Assembly: GCA_903860935.1 (NCBI GenBank)
Contig: CAIOSQ010000274.1
Coordinates: forward strand, 1 to 49,087
Direction of reading: 5' to 3'
DNA length: 49,087 nt
Source: an uncultured Rhodospirillales bacterium
GTDB taxonomy: Bacteria > Pseudomonadota > Alphaproteobacteria > CACIAM-22H2
Below the pieces are notes generated by a model. It was not told the DNA's origin. It ran no database searches and saw only the letters and a list, made by a program, of their open reading frames with translations. Both the position numbers and the translations under genes were made by a program. The number at the start of each line of letters is the position of its first letter. Position 1 is the stretch's first letter. Positions 39,938 to 48,701 of this stretch are shown piece by piece.

Positions 39938-40801
39938 ATGCAGTTCAAGTCTATCCTGGCGCCGATCGGCGGCACCGACAGCGACGCCGCCAGCCTGACG
40001 CTGGCCGCGCGGATCGCCCATCGTTTCGCGGCGCATGTCGACGTGTTCCATGCCAAGGCCGACCCGCGCGAGAGCATGCCCTATCTCGGCGAGGGCGCAT
40101 CCCCGGCCCTGATCGATCAGGTCATGGTGAGCGCGGAGCGTGACTCCGACACCCGCGCCGCCCGCGCGCGCGCGAATTTCGAGGCCTGGCAGGCGCAATC
40201 CGGCCTGTCGCTGGCGCCGTCCCCTGGCGTGGTCGAGCAGCCGTCCTGTGCGCTGCGCCTGGAGGCCGGCGCCGAGGACAAATGGATCGCGCGGCTCGGC
40301 CGTCTGTCCGACATGACTATCGTCGCGGAACCCGGCGAGGGCGGCAGCGTCGCGGCCATGCTCGCCTTCGAGGCCGCGCTGCTCGACACCGGCCGGCCGG
40401 TCATGATGGCGCCGATCGGCTACAAGACGAATGACAGCGGCTCTGTCGTCGTCGCCTGGAATGGCAGCGCCGAATCCTCGCGGGCGATCCAGGCCGGGCT
40501 GCCCTTCCTGCAGCAGGCGAAGAGCGTCCACGTCGTCGCGGTCGAGGAATCGGCCAACACGCCCGACGCCGACGCGGTCGTCCGCTATCTCGCCTGGCAC
40601 CGGATCGGCGCCAATGTCCGTCTTGCGTCGGGCAAGGGACGCCCGGCCGCGCAGGCGATCGTGGCCGAGTGCGAGGCCGTCAACGCGGCGCTGCTGGTGA
40701 TGGGCGGGTACACCCATAACCGCCTGCGCCAGATGATTTTCGGTGGGGTGACCGCCCATGTCATCCGCCACGCCACCATCCCCGTCCTGATGGCGCATTG
40801 A
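39938..40801 (+). CDS. tandem universal stress protein (UspA family)
   Basis: A 287-residue protein with two Usp-like units. The first (about 1-140) begins MQFKSILAPIGGTDSD but lacks the glycine-rich ATP loop. The second (about 145-287) has VVVAWNGSAESSRAI and the ATP-binding signature MGGYTHNRLRQMIFGGVTAHV, then IPVLMAH. GGGGGAGAGG just upstream of ATG 39938 is a strong ribosome-binding site. Usp proteins accumulate under stress or oxygen limitation; no specific partner is evident. Confidence 0.92.
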   Translation: MQFKSILAPIGGTDSDAASLTLAARIAHRFAAHVDVFHAKADPRESMPYLGEGASPALIDQVMVSAERDSDTRAARARANFEAWQAQSGLSLAPSPGVVEQPSCALRLEAGAEDKWIARLGRLSDMTIVAEPGEGGSVAAMLAFEAALLDTGRPVMMAPIGYKTNDSGSVVVAWNGSAESSRAIQAGLPFLQQAKSVHVVAVEESANTPDADAVVRYLAWHRIGANVRLASGKGRPAAQAIVAECEAVNAALLVMGGYTHNRLRQMIFGGVTAHVIRHATIPVLMAH

Positions 40802-40809
40802 GGCCGGTC

Positions 40810-41175
40810 ATGTCGCGTTTGCAGAACATCCGCCTCGAGCTGGCGCGCACGCCGCAGGCTCCGGACGGTGATCCGGAGTGCGGCTACGAGTTCATCGCGC
40901 CGCTGGACGGGCAGGGGCGTCTCGACGCCGCCGCGTGGCGCGCAAGCCGGGCCCGCTGCACGGTGCGCCGCTTCTGGCGCGACGCGGCGGAGGAGAACGG
41001 CGAACTGCTCCACACGCGTGGCGGCAGATGGGTGTTCTCCTACGCCCCGGGGACCGAGGACGACGAGCCGATCTTCAAGTTCGATCGCCACAGTTTCCTG
41101 CTCGGAGAGTACGTGTCGATCACCGAGCATGACGGGGTGACGCGGCCCTTCCGCGTCGTTTCCGTGACTGGCTGA
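40810..41175 (+). CDS. small conserved hypothetical protein
   Basis: A 121-residue protein beginning MSRLQNIRLELARTPQAPDG. It has a compact beta-rich look (FWRDAAEENGELLHTRGGRWVFSYAPG, then YVSITEHDGVTRPFRVVSV), no membrane segment and no cysteine cluster. I have the impression that similar proteins occur in other alphaproteobacteria, but I do not know a function. It starts 9 bases after the universal stress protein gene and ends 5 bases before the SDR gene, so it belongs to the same transcript. ATG 40810 is preferred to the TTG at 40798 that overlaps the previous stop. Confidence 0.75.
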   Translation: MSRLQNIRLELARTPQAPDGDPECGYEFIAPLDGQGRLDAAAWRASRARCTVRRFWRDAAEENGELLHTRGGRWVFSYAPGTEDDEPIFKFDRHSFLLGEYVSITEHDGVTRPFRVVSVTG

Positions 41176-41179
41176 GGCG

Positions 41180-41938
41180 GTGTCGGCCTCAGGCGCGGAT
41201 GGGCGGTCCGCGCGGCGGCTAGTCCTCACCGGTGCGTCGCGCGGCATCGGCCATGCCACCGTCAAGCGCTTCATGCGCGAAGGCTGGGAGGTGGTCACGG
41301 TCAGCCGCGAGGCGCCGCCGCCCGAATGCGGCCGCGATCCGCGCTGGAGCCTGCACGTCACCGCCGACCTGTCGGTTCCGGCGGATCGCGACCGGCTGGT
41401 GGCGGAGATCGACGCCCGGTTCGGTGATGCCCCGCTCCACGCGCTGGTCAACAACGCCGGCGTGAGCCCGAAGACCGGCTACAAGGAACGGCTTGGCGTG
41501 CTGCACGGGCCGCTCGAGGACTGGCGCAGCGTCTTCGAACTCAATTTCTATGCGCCGATCGCACTTGCCCGCGGCTTTGCTGCCGCGCTGGCCAAGGGCA
41601 AGGGGGCGATCGTCAACGTGACCTCGATCGCCGGTCACGCCATCCACCCCTTCGCCGGGTCGGCCTATTCGACGTCGAAGGCCGCGCTTTCGGCCCTGAC
41701 GCGCGAGATGGCCGGCGAACTCGCGCCGCTCGGCATCCGCGTCAACGCCGTCGCGCCGGGCGAGATCGAGACCGAGATGATCTCGGCCGATTACGAGCCG
41801 TTGATCGCACGCATCCCGATGCATCGCATGGGCACGACCGACGAGGTCGCCGGGGTGATCTACCGGCTTTGCGATGCTGATTTCGGCTATGTGACGGGCA
41901 GCGAGATTTTCGTCACCGGCGGCCAGCACCTCTACTGA
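41180..41938 (+). CDS. short-chain dehydrogenase/reductase
   Basis: A 252-residue classical SDR started by GTG 41180. The NAD(P) motif is TGASRGIGHAT near residues 18-28, the NNAG motif is ALVNNAGVSP, Ser is in VTSIAG, and the catalytic Tyr-x3-Lys is in AYSTSKAAL. The ending EIFVTGGQHLY is also typical. The substrate is unknown; it resembles FabG-like 3-oxoacyl reductases in outline, but context does not support fatty-acid synthesis. Convergent with the PadR-like gene, with 30 bases between stops. Confidence 0.92.
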   Translation: MSASGADGRSARRLVLTGASRGIGHATVKRFMREGWEVVTVSREAPPPECGRDPRWSLHVTADLSVPADRDRLVAEIDARFGDAPLHALVNNAGVSPKTGYKERLGVLHGPLEDWRSVFELNFYAPIALARGFAAALAKGKGAIVNVTSIAGHAIHPFAGSAYSTSKAALSALTREMAGELAPLGIRVNAVAPGEIETEMISADYEPLIARIPMHRMGTTDEVAGVIYRLCDADFGYVTGSEIFVTGGQHLY

Positions 41939-41968
41939 CGGCCGGGTCCGACCGGACTGGTCGAGGCC

Positions 41969-42529
41969 TCAGGCTAGGTCGATCCGCGCCCGGTACCACG
42001 CGATGCGCCGCTCGGTCTGGGCGATGTCCTGGGCGAGCCAGTCGCCCAGAAGATCCTCCGCCGCGCCATGCTGGACCGCGAGATCGCGCAGCCGCGCAAG
42101 GTCCTGTTCGCTTGCGGACAGCAGCTGCTCGAGTTCGGCGCGGCGCTCGTCCGTCGCCAGGGCCGCGAGGAAGCGCAGCTTGAGGGCGACGACGAGCCGG
42201 GACAGATCCGTCATCTGGCCGCGCACCGGGCTGGTGATCAAGGTCCGGAACTCGTCCCGGCCCGCGCCGGTGATCCGCAGAAGCGTGTCGCCGGTGAGGC
42301 TCTGGCCGGGCGCTGCCCGCGCGCCGAGCGGCTCGACGAGCCCCTGATAGCGCAAGGCCTCGATCGACGTGCCCAGGATGTCGAGGCTGGGCCCGAGCAT
42401 GCGCGACACGAAGCGCCGAACCTCGACCGCGAGGTCGCCGAGGCTGCGGTCGCGTTCCGTCAGGAGGCCGAGGGCGCAGAGCCGCACGGCCTCCGGGGGG
42501 ATCAGCGACTGGTCCTTGAAATGCGGCAT
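41969..42529 (-). CDS. PadR-like winged-helix regulator
   Basis: A 186-residue protein beginning MPHFKDQSLIPPEAVRLCALGLL. Residues ~13-95 look like a PadR-type winged helix (ALGLLTERDRSLGDLAVEV, then TSIEALRYQGLVEPLG for the recognition helix and wing, and LLRITGAGRDEFRTLI). The C-terminal ~85 residues form two long helices (FLAALATDERRAELEQLLSA, then DWLAQDIAQTERRIAWYRAR), like the PadR dimerisation helices. It is encoded 23 bases downstream of the aminotransferase on the same strand and may regulate that gene or the divergent ABC operon. A longer frame running to 43138 is an artefact across the aminotransferase. Confidence 0.7.
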   Translation of the reverse strand: MPHFKDQSLIPPEAVRLCALGLLTERDRSLGDLAVEVRRFVSRMLGPSLDILGTSIEALRYQGLVEPLGARAAPGQSLTGDTLLRITGAGRDEFRTLITSPVRGQMTDLSRLVVALKLRFLAALATDERRAELEQLLSASEQDLARLRDLAVQHGAAEDLLGDWLAQDIAQTERRIAWYRARIDLA

Positions 42530-42552
42530 GGCCGCATCGCCGGCCGGGGCGC

Positions 42553-43947
42553 TCAGGCAGCCTTGAGCAGACCGCGGTCGCGGACCATCGCGTAGGTGTC
42601 GTCGAGCGCAGCCGTGAAGCGCCGCAGCATCTCGGCGGTCTGCGCCTCGGTGATGATCAGCGGCGGGCAAAGCGCGACGCGGTCGCCGAACAGGCCGCGG
42701 CAGATCAGGCCATGCGCCTCGGCACGCTTGGCGAAATAGGCCGACACGCCTTCCTTGGGCTCGAAATTGCCGCGCTGGGTCTTCGACGGCACAAGCTGCA
42801 TGCCGGCGATCAGTCCGGCGCCCTGGACCTCGCCCACCAGCGGATGGTCGACCAGCTTGCGCAGCTCGGCCTGCATGAAGGCGCCGACCTTGCGCGTATG
42901 CTCGACGATGTTGCGCTCCTCGTAGATCTTGAGCGTCTCCACGGCGACGGCGGCGCCGACGGGGTGGGCGGCGTAGGTATTGCCGTGCCCGAAGAGACCG
43001 ATCTTCTCCGACTGGCTGACCAGTCCGCGATAGATCTTCTCGTTGACCAGCAGCGCCGAGAGCGGGATGTAGCCAGAGGTCAGCGCCTTCGCCATCGACA
43101 TCATGTCGGGCTTGAGATCGAAGGTCTGGCTGCCCCACATGTTGCCGGTGCGCCCGAAACCGCAGATCACCTCGTCGGCGACGAAGAGCACGTCATGGCG
43201 GCGGAGCACCGCCTGGATCTTCTCGAAATAGGTCGGCGGCGGAACGATCACGCCGCCCGCGCCCATGATCGGCTCGGCGATGAAGGCGGCGACCGTCTCG
43301 GGATCCTCGCGCAGGATCAGCGCCTCGAGTTCGTCGGCGCAGCGCGTCGCGAACTCCTCCTCGCTCTCGCCGGGATGCGCGAAGTTGAAGTGGCTCGGGC
43401 AGGAGGTGTGCAGGACATTCGCGATCGGCAGGTCGAAATCGCGATGGTTCGCGGGCAGGCCGGTCAGGCTCGCCGTCGCGACGGTGACGCCGTGATAGCC
43501 GCGCAGCCGCGAGATGATCTTCTTCTTGCGCGGCTTGCCGATGGCGTTGTGGTAGTACCAGATGATCTTGACGGCGGTGTCGTTGGCCTCTGATCCGGAG
43601 CTGGCGAAAAACGCCTTGGACATCGGCACCGGGGCCGCCTTGACCAGGCGCTCGGCGAGTTCGATGCCCGGCTCGTGCGACTTGCTGGCGAAGACATGGT
43701 AGGTCGGCAACTCGCGCATCTGGCGTATCGCGGCCTCGATCAGACGCTCCTCGTCGAAGCCGAGCGACGCGTACCAGAGGCTCGCGAGACCCTCGATGTA
43801 TTCCTTTCCATCGTCGTCGTAGACATGAATGCCGCGGCCGCGCTTGATGACCATCGGTCCTCCCGTCTCGTGCGCCTTGAGATTGGTGTAGGGATGGATG
43901 AAGGCGGCCACGTCGCGGGCCTGGAGCGAATTCGGGCGCACGGTCAT
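42553..43947 (-). CDS. class III omega-aminotransferase (PLP-dependent)
   Basis: A 464-residue cytosolic enzyme. The fold-type I motifs are present: ASSGSEANDTAVKIIWYYHN near 115-134, FIAEPIMGAGGVIVPPP, the PLP-contacting DEVICGFGRTG, and the Schiff-base lysine in SMAKALTSGYIPLSALLV. Close relatives by pattern transfer amino groups from beta-alanine, putrescine-type or taurine-type amines to pyruvate or 2-oxoglutarate; the exact substrate is open. ATG 43947 has AGGAG (about 43955-43959) at correct distance; the frame extends to 44040, but that part has no homology pattern. It diverges from the peptide-type ABC operon, which might import its substrate. Confidence 0.92.
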   Translation of the reverse strand: MTVRPNSLQARDVAAFIHPYTNLKAHETGGPMVIKRGRGIHVYDDDGKEYIEGLASLWYASLGFDEERLIEAAIRQMRELPTYHVFASKSHEPGIELAERLVKAAPVPMSKAFFASSGSEANDTAVKIIWYYHNAIGKPRKKKIISRLRGYHGVTVATASLTGLPANHRDFDLPIANVLHTSCPSHFNFAHPGESEEEFATRCADELEALILREDPETVAAFIAEPIMGAGGVIVPPPTYFEKIQAVLRRHDVLFVADEVICGFGRTGNMWGSQTFDLKPDMMSMAKALTSGYIPLSALLVNEKIYRGLVSQSEKIGLFGHGNTYAAHPVGAAVAVETLKIYEERNIVEHTRKVGAFMQAELRKLVDHPLVGEVQGAGLIAGMQLVPSKTQRGNFEPKEGVSAYFAKRAEAHGLICRGLFGDRVALCPPLIITEAQTAEMLRRFTAALDDTYAMVRDRGLLKAA

Positions 43948-44033
43948 GTCGTGTCTCCTGGTGACTGGTCGACGGATCATAGACAGCCGGCATGGGCGGG
44001 GCCAGAGCCGCGGGAAGATGCAACCGGGATCCG

Positions 44034-44062
44034 TTGACACCCGGGGGGCCTGCCGCTACGTC
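44034..44062 (+). promoter_or_regulatory. candidate promoter of the Dpp-type ABC operon
   Basis: A perfect -35 hexamer TTGACA (44034-44039) is followed after 17 bases by TACGTC (44057-44062), a weak -10. It lies in the 195-base divergent spacer (43948-44142), about 80 bases before the substrate-binding protein gene. Support is the -35 and spacing only. Confidence 0.4.
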
Positions 44063-44142
44063 ACAGGGCGATGCCCGGACCGTCGGATCCCCACCGGCGG
44101 CACCGCACCAAGCGGCCGGGCCGTTCAGATGGAGGCGTAACG

Positions 44143-45738
44143 ATGTCCCTGAAGCGTGCGTATCGCGCCGCCCTGCTTGCTGGCGCCATGGCGATCGGCC
44201 TGGTCGCGGCAGCCGAGGCGAAGCCGTTCCGGTTCTCGGTGTCCGGCGACGCGAACACCCTCGACCCGCATTCCCAGAACGCCGGACAGGTCACCCTGAT
44301 CCTGCGTCAGATCTACGAGCCGCTCATCCTGCGCGGCAAGAAGCTGGAGATGATCCCCGGCCTCGCCACGTCGTGGCAGTCGGTCGAGCCGAACCGCTGG
44401 CGTTTCCAGCTCCGCCGTGGCGTGAAGTTCCACGACGGGTCGGATTTCAACGCCGACGACGTCGTGTTCTCCATCAAGCGCGCGCTGCTGCCGACGTCGA
44501 ACTACAGCATCTACGTCGACACCGTCGCCGATGCCGTGCGCGTCGATGACCACACGGTCGACATCGTGACCCGCATCCCCGATCCGATCCTGCCCGACAA
44601 GCTCTCGTCGGTGTTCATGATGGACAAGGAGTGGTCCGAGAAGAACAACGCCCTCCGCCCGCAGAACACCCGCGAGCGCGAGGAAATGTTCACCGTCCGC
44701 AACACCAACGGCACCGGCCCGTATCGGCTGACGTCGCGTGAATCCGACGTGCGGACCGAACTCGCCCGCGTCGACAGCTGGTGGGGCTGGGAGAACAAGG
44801 GCCTCAACGACGGCAACGTCACGCAGATCACCTTCCGGCCGGTCGGGTCCGACGCCACGCGCGTCGCCGCTCTGCTCTCCGGCGAGGTCGATTTCGTCCT
44901 CGATCCGCCGCTGCAGGACGTCGCGCGCCTCAAGCAGTCGCTGCGCGTCCTCGAGGGGCCCGAGGTGCGGACCATCTTCTTCGCGATGGACATGCATCGC
45001 GACGAACTTCTGTACTCGGACGTCAAGGGCAAGAACCCCCTCAAGGACATCCGCGTCCGCAAGGCGCTCTATCACGCGATCGACAGCAACGCGATCCACA
45101 CCCGCGTGATGCGCGGCCAGTCGATCCCGACCGGCACGTTCTTCCCGCCGCAGGTCAACGGCTACATCAAGTCCGAGGACGTGCGACTGGCCTACGACGT
45201 CGAGCGGGCGAAGAAGCTCCTCGCCGAGGCGGGCTATCCCAACGGCTTCGAGATCACGCTCGACTGCCCGAACAACCGCTACATCAACGACGAGCAGATC
45301 TGCCAGGCGGTCGTGGCGATGTGGACGCGCATCGGCGTGCGCGCGAAGCTGAACGCGATGCCGCTGGCGACGTTCTTCCCGAAGATCCAGAAGGACGATT
45401 CGTCGCTCTACCTGCTCGGATGGGGCGTTCCCACCTATGACGCGCTCTATTCGTTCCAGAGCCTGCTCCAGAGCCGCGACGGCCAGCCCGGCAACGGCAT
45501 CTGGAACTACGGTCGCTACTCCTATGCGGAGATGGACCGCCTCATCAACATCATGAAGACCGAGCTCGACTCCGCCAAGCGCACGGCGGCGATCAACGCG
45601 GCGCTCAAGATCTACCGCGAGGACGTTCCGCATATTCCGCTGCATCACCAGATGATCCCCTGGGCCATGCGGCAGACCGTGAATACCGTGCACATGGCGA
45701 ACAACCAGCTCGAAGTGAAGTGGGTCAAGGTCGACTGA
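44143..45738 (+). CDS. peptide/nickel-type ABC transporter substrate-binding protein
   Basis: A 531-residue periplasmic SBP_bac_5 protein. The signal peptide (about 1-26) ends VAAAEA before KPFRFSVSGDANTLDPHSQN, the standard family opening. Further signature parts are IYEPLILRGKKLEMIPGLATSW, WRFQLRRGVKFHDGSDFNADDVVFS, VRKALYHAID and AKKLLAEAGYPNGFEITL. GGAGG at 44131-44135 is the ribosome-binding site. The ligand class (di/oligopeptide or other small amines) cannot be fixed. A hairpin downstream (45747-45781) separates it from the permease genes. Confidence 0.93.
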   Translation: MSLKRAYRAALLAGAMAIGLVAAAEAKPFRFSVSGDANTLDPHSQNAGQVTLILRQIYEPLILRGKKLEMIPGLATSWQSVEPNRWRFQLRRGVKFHDGSDFNADDVVFSIKRALLPTSNYSIYVDTVADAVRVDDHTVDIVTRIPDPILPDKLSSVFMMDKEWSEKNNALRPQNTREREEMFTVRNTNGTGPYRLTSRESDVRTELARVDSWWGWENKGLNDGNVTQITFRPVGSDATRVAALLSGEVDFVLDPPLQDVARLKQSLRVLEGPEVRTIFFAMDMHRDELLYSDVKGKNPLKDIRVRKALYHAIDSNAIHTRVMRGQSIPTGTFFPPQVNGYIKSEDVRLAYDVERAKKLLAEAGYPNGFEITLDCPNNRYINDEQICQAVVAMWTRIGVRAKLNAMPLATFFPKIQKDDSSLYLLGWGVPTYDALYSFQSLLQSRDGQPGNGIWNYGRYSYAEMDRLINIMKTELDSAKRTAAINAALKIYREDVPHIPLHHQMIPWAMRQTVNTVHMANNQLEVKWVKVD

Positions 45739-45746
45739 CGGCCCTT

Positions 45747-45781
45747 CGTCCCCGCTCCCGGCGCGTCCGGGGGCGGGGACG
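45747..45781 (+). terminator. intercistronic hairpin after the substrate-binding protein gene
   Basis: CGTCCCCGC at 45747-45755 pairs perfectly with GCGGGGACG at 45773-45781, and an inner CCCGG/CCGGG pair (45757-45761 with 45767-45771) extends the stem. It sits in the 64-base gap between the abundant binding protein gene and the first permease gene, with no T-run after it. It probably acts as a partial terminator or a 3' stabiliser that gives more binding protein than permease. Confidence 0.65.
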
Positions 45782-45802
45782 GCCTAGCCTCCGGCTCGCT
45801 CC

Positions 45803-46789
45803 ATGATCGCCTTCGTCATCCGCCGCCTGCTGCAATCCGTCCTCGTGATGCTGACGGTGGCGTTCATTTCGTTCGCGCTATTCCGCTATGTCGGCGATCC
45901 CGTGCTGATCATGCTGGGGCAGGATTTCACGCAGGCGCAGTACGACACGCTGGTCTCCGAGCTGGGCCTCGACCAGCCCTTCTATCTGCAATTCGCGAAA
46001 TTCATCGTCGCGGCGCTGCAGGGAGAGTTCGGAATCTCCTACCGGCTGGCACGTCCCGTCGCGCAACTGATCATGGAGCGGCTGCCGGCGACGCTCGAGT
46101 TGAGCCTTGTCGCCGCGATCCTCGCGCTGTGCATCGGGGTCCCGATGGGGGTCTATACCGGGCTGCACCGCGAATCCTGGCTCAGCCGGTTCTTCCTCAC
46201 CATTTCCTTGATTGGCGTGTCCCTGCCGACATTCCTGATCGGCATCCTGCTGATCCTGATCTTCGCGGTGCAGTTCGGCGTGCTGCCGTCCTTCGGGCGC
46301 GGCGACGTCGTGAAGTTCGGTACCTGGAGCAGCGGCTTCCTGACCACCAGCGGTCTCAAGGCGCTCGTGCTCCCGGCCGTGACCCTGTCCCTGTTCCAGC
46401 TGACGCTGATCATGCGGCTGGTGCGCTCCGAGATGCTGGAGGTGTTGCGCACCGACTACATCAAGTTCGCGCGCGCCCGCGGCCTGACCAACCGCGCGGT
46501 ACATTTCGGCCATGCGCTCAAGAACACGCTCGTGCCCGTGATCACCATCACCGGGCTGCAGATCGGCGGCATCATCGCCTTCGCGATCGTCACCGAGACG
46601 GTGTTCCAGTGGCCGGGCATGGGCCTGCTCTTCATCCAGTCGGTCAACAACGCCGACGTGCCGGTGATGGCCGCCTATCTGCTGCTGGTCGGCTTCTTCT
46701 TCGTGGCGATCAATCTGGTCGTCGATCTGCTTTACTACGTCGTCGATCCGCGCCTGCGTGTCGATCGCGGCGCGGCCTCGGGGCATTGA
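45803..46789 (+). CDS. ABC transporter permease, DppB/OppB type
   Basis: A 328-residue inner-membrane permease with six helices. Opening IRRLLQSVLVMLTVAFISFALFRYVGDP and the periplasmic segment YDTLVSELGLDQPFYLQF are standard for DppB. The EAA-loop region reads VLRTDYIKFARARGLTNRAV, with GHALKNTLVPVIT, and the end is TVFQWPGMGLLFIQSV. It pairs with the following DppC-type permease. Position in the operon: SBP, B, C, D, F. Confidence 0.94.
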   Translation: MIAFVIRRLLQSVLVMLTVAFISFALFRYVGDPVLIMLGQDFTQAQYDTLVSELGLDQPFYLQFAKFIVAALQGEFGISYRLARPVAQLIMERLPATLELSLVAAILALCIGVPMGVYTGLHRESWLSRFFLTISLIGVSLPTFLIGILLILIFAVQFGVLPSFGRGDVVKFGTWSSGFLTTSGLKALVLPAVTLSLFQLTLIMRLVRSEMLEVLRTDYIKFARARGLTNRAVHFGHALKNTLVPVITITGLQIGGIIAFAIVTETVFQWPGMGLLFIQSVNNADVPVMAAYLLLVGFFFVAINLVVDLLYYVVDPRLRVDRGAASGH

Positions 46790-46794
46790 CAGTC

Positions 46795-47715
46795 ATGGCC
46801 TCCCGTTCCGCCCTCGGACGTCTGCTCGACAGCGACGTCTTCCATTCCTTCCGCGGCAACCCGGTCGTCGTCGTCTCGGCGGCGATCACGGCGATATTCG
46901 TGCTCGCCGCCGTGTTCGCGCCCTTCGTGACACCCTACAATCCCTACGATCTCGCCGGGCTCGATCTCAACGACGCCTTCACGCCGCCGGCCTGGACCGC
47001 GGAGGGCAGCGCGCGCTTCCTTCTCGGCACCGACGATCAGGGCCGTGACGTGCTCTCGACCATCGTCTTCGGCGCGCGCGTCTCGCTGCTGGTCGGGTTC
47101 TGCGCCGTCCTCTTCGCGATGACCGTCGGGATCACGCTGGGGCTGGTCAGCGGCTATGTCGGCGGTGCGGTCGAATCCGTGATCATGCGCGTCGCCGACG
47201 TCCAGTTGACCTTCCCGGCGATCCTGATCGCCCTGCTGATCGATGGTCTGGCGCGCACCGCGCTGCCCCGCGACCTGCATTCCGAGATCGCCCTCTACGT
47301 CGTGATCTTCGCCATCGGCATCGCCAACTGGCCGCAATTCGCGCGCACCGTGCGCGGCTCGACGCTGGTCGAGAAGAACAAGGAATACGTCCAGGCTGCC
47401 CGCGTCATCGGTCTGCACCCCGGGTTGATCATGATGCGCCATGTCCTGCCCAACGTGCTCGGACCGGTGCTGGTCATCGCGACCCTCAGCCTCGGCTTCG
47501 CGATCCTCGCCGAGGCGACGCTGTCCTTCCTGGGCGTCGGCGTGCCGCCGACGCGCCCGTCGCTCGGTACGCTGATCCGGGTCGGCAACGACTTCCTCTT
47601 CTCCGGCGAGTGGTGGATGACGATCTTCCCCGGCGCCGCGCTCATCATCCTGGTCCTCGCGGTCAACCTGCTCGGCGACTGGTTGCGCGACGCCCTGAAC
47701 CCGAAGCTCCGCTGA
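46795..47715 (+). CDS. ABC transporter permease, DppC/OppC type
   Basis: A 306-residue permease with an N-terminal OppC_N segment (FRGNPVVVVSAAITAIFVLAAVFAP), then FLLGTDDQGRDVLSTIVFGAR, the invariant start of the transport domain. The EAA-loop region is EYVQAARVIGLHPGLIMMRH with VLPNVLGPV, followed by AEATLSFLGVGVPP. ATG 46795 lies 5 bases after the DppB-type gene. Its stop shares a base with the start of the ATPase gene. Confidence 0.94.
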   Translation: MASRSALGRLLDSDVFHSFRGNPVVVVSAAITAIFVLAAVFAPFVTPYNPYDLAGLDLNDAFTPPAWTAEGSARFLLGTDDQGRDVLSTIVFGARVSLLVGFCAVLFAMTVGITLGLVSGYVGGAVESVIMRVADVQLTFPAILIALLIDGLARTALPRDLHSEIALYVVIFAIGIANWPQFARTVRGSTLVEKNKEYVQAARVIGLHPGLIMMRHVLPNVLGPVLVIATLSLGFAILAEATLSFLGVGVPPTRPSLGTLIRVGNDFLFSGEWWMTIFPGAALIILVLAVNLLGDWLRDALNPKLR

Positions 47716-48701
47716 TGGCCGATACTCCCATCCTCGAGGTCAAGAACCTGCGCGTCGAGTTTCCGACGCGGCGCGGCACCCTGGTCGCCGTCGACGACAT
47801 TTCCTTCTCGATCGCGCCAGGCGAGGTGCTCGGCGTGGTCGGCGAGTCCGGTGCCGGAAAGTCGATGACCGGTGCGGCCGTCATCGGTCTGCTCGAACCG
47901 CCGGGCCGTATCGCGGGCGGGTCGATCTCGCTCGCCGGGCGTCGGATCGACAATCTGCCCTACGAGGAGATGCGCAAGGTCCGCGGCCGCGAGATCGGCG
48001 CGATCTTCCAGGATCCCCTGACCTCGCTCAATCCGCTCTACACGATCGGCCGGCAACTGACCGAGACGATCCTGACCCATCTGCCGGTCTCGCAGGCCGA
48101 GGCCCAAGCGCGAGCCGTCGATCTGCTCCGTCAGGTCGGGATTCCGGCCGCCGACAAGCGCATCGAGCACTATCCGCATCAATTTTCTGGCGGCATGCGC
48201 CAGCGGGTGGTGATCGCGCTCGCGCTCGCGGCCAATCCGAAGCTGATCATCGCGGACGAACCGACCACGGCTCTCGATGTCTCGATCCAGGCCCAGATCA
48301 TCGCGCTGATCAAGAAACTCTGCCGCGAGCATGGTGCGGCGGTCATGCTGGTCACCCACGACATGGGCGTGATCGCGGAGACCGCCGACCGCGTGGCGGT
48401 CATGTACGCGGGGCGTATCGCCGAGATCGGACCGGTCCGCGACGTGATCAAGGCCGCGAAGCACCCCTATACCGACGGGCTGATGGCCTCGATCCCGAAG
48501 GTCGGACGCACCGATGCGCGTCTTGCCCAGATCGATGGCGCGATGCCGCGACTCAACGCAATTCCCCGCGGCTGCGCGTTCAATCCCCGCTGCGGCCGCG
48601 CCTTCGATCGCTGCCGCGTCGACCGTCCCGAGCCCCTCGCGGCCGGCGCCTCGCAGGTCGCGTGCTGGCTCTACGATACGGCGAAGGGAGACACGCCATG
48701 A
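47715..48701 (+). CDS. ABC transporter ATP-binding protein, DppD/OppD type
   Basis: A 328-residue nucleotide-binding subunit. Walker A is GESGAGKS near 42-49, the Q-loop is in FQDPLTSLNPLYTIG, the signature is FSGGMRQRV near 156-164, and Walker B is LIIADEPTTALDV, followed by the H-loop in LVTHDMGVIAE. The C-terminal oligopeptide-type extension contains a cysteine set, CAFNPRC..FDRC, which in relatives of this family binds an iron-sulfur cluster. Its ATG overlaps the permease stop, and its stop overlaps the start of the second ATPase. Confidence 0.95.
   Translation: MADTPILEVKNLRVEFPTRRGTLVAVDDISFSIAPGEVLGVVGESGAGKSMTGAAVIGLLEPPGRIAGGSISLAGRRIDNLPYEEMRKVRGREIGAIFQDPLTSLNPLYTIGRQLTETILTHLPVSQAEAQARAVDLLRQVGIPAADKRIEHYPHQFSGGMRQRVVIALALAANPKLIIADEPTTALDVSIQAQIIALIKKLCREHGAAVMLVTHDMGVIAETADRVAVMYAGRIAEIGPVRDVIKAAKHPYTDGLMASIPKVGRTDARLAQIDGAMPRLNAIPRGCAFNPRCGRAFDRCRVDRPEPLAAGASQVACWLYDTAKGDTP

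Noticed and set aside
41939-41968. Bidirectional terminator between the SDR and the PadR-like gene
   Set aside because: A short GTCC/GGAC dyad is present, but the stem is only four bases and no T-run follows.
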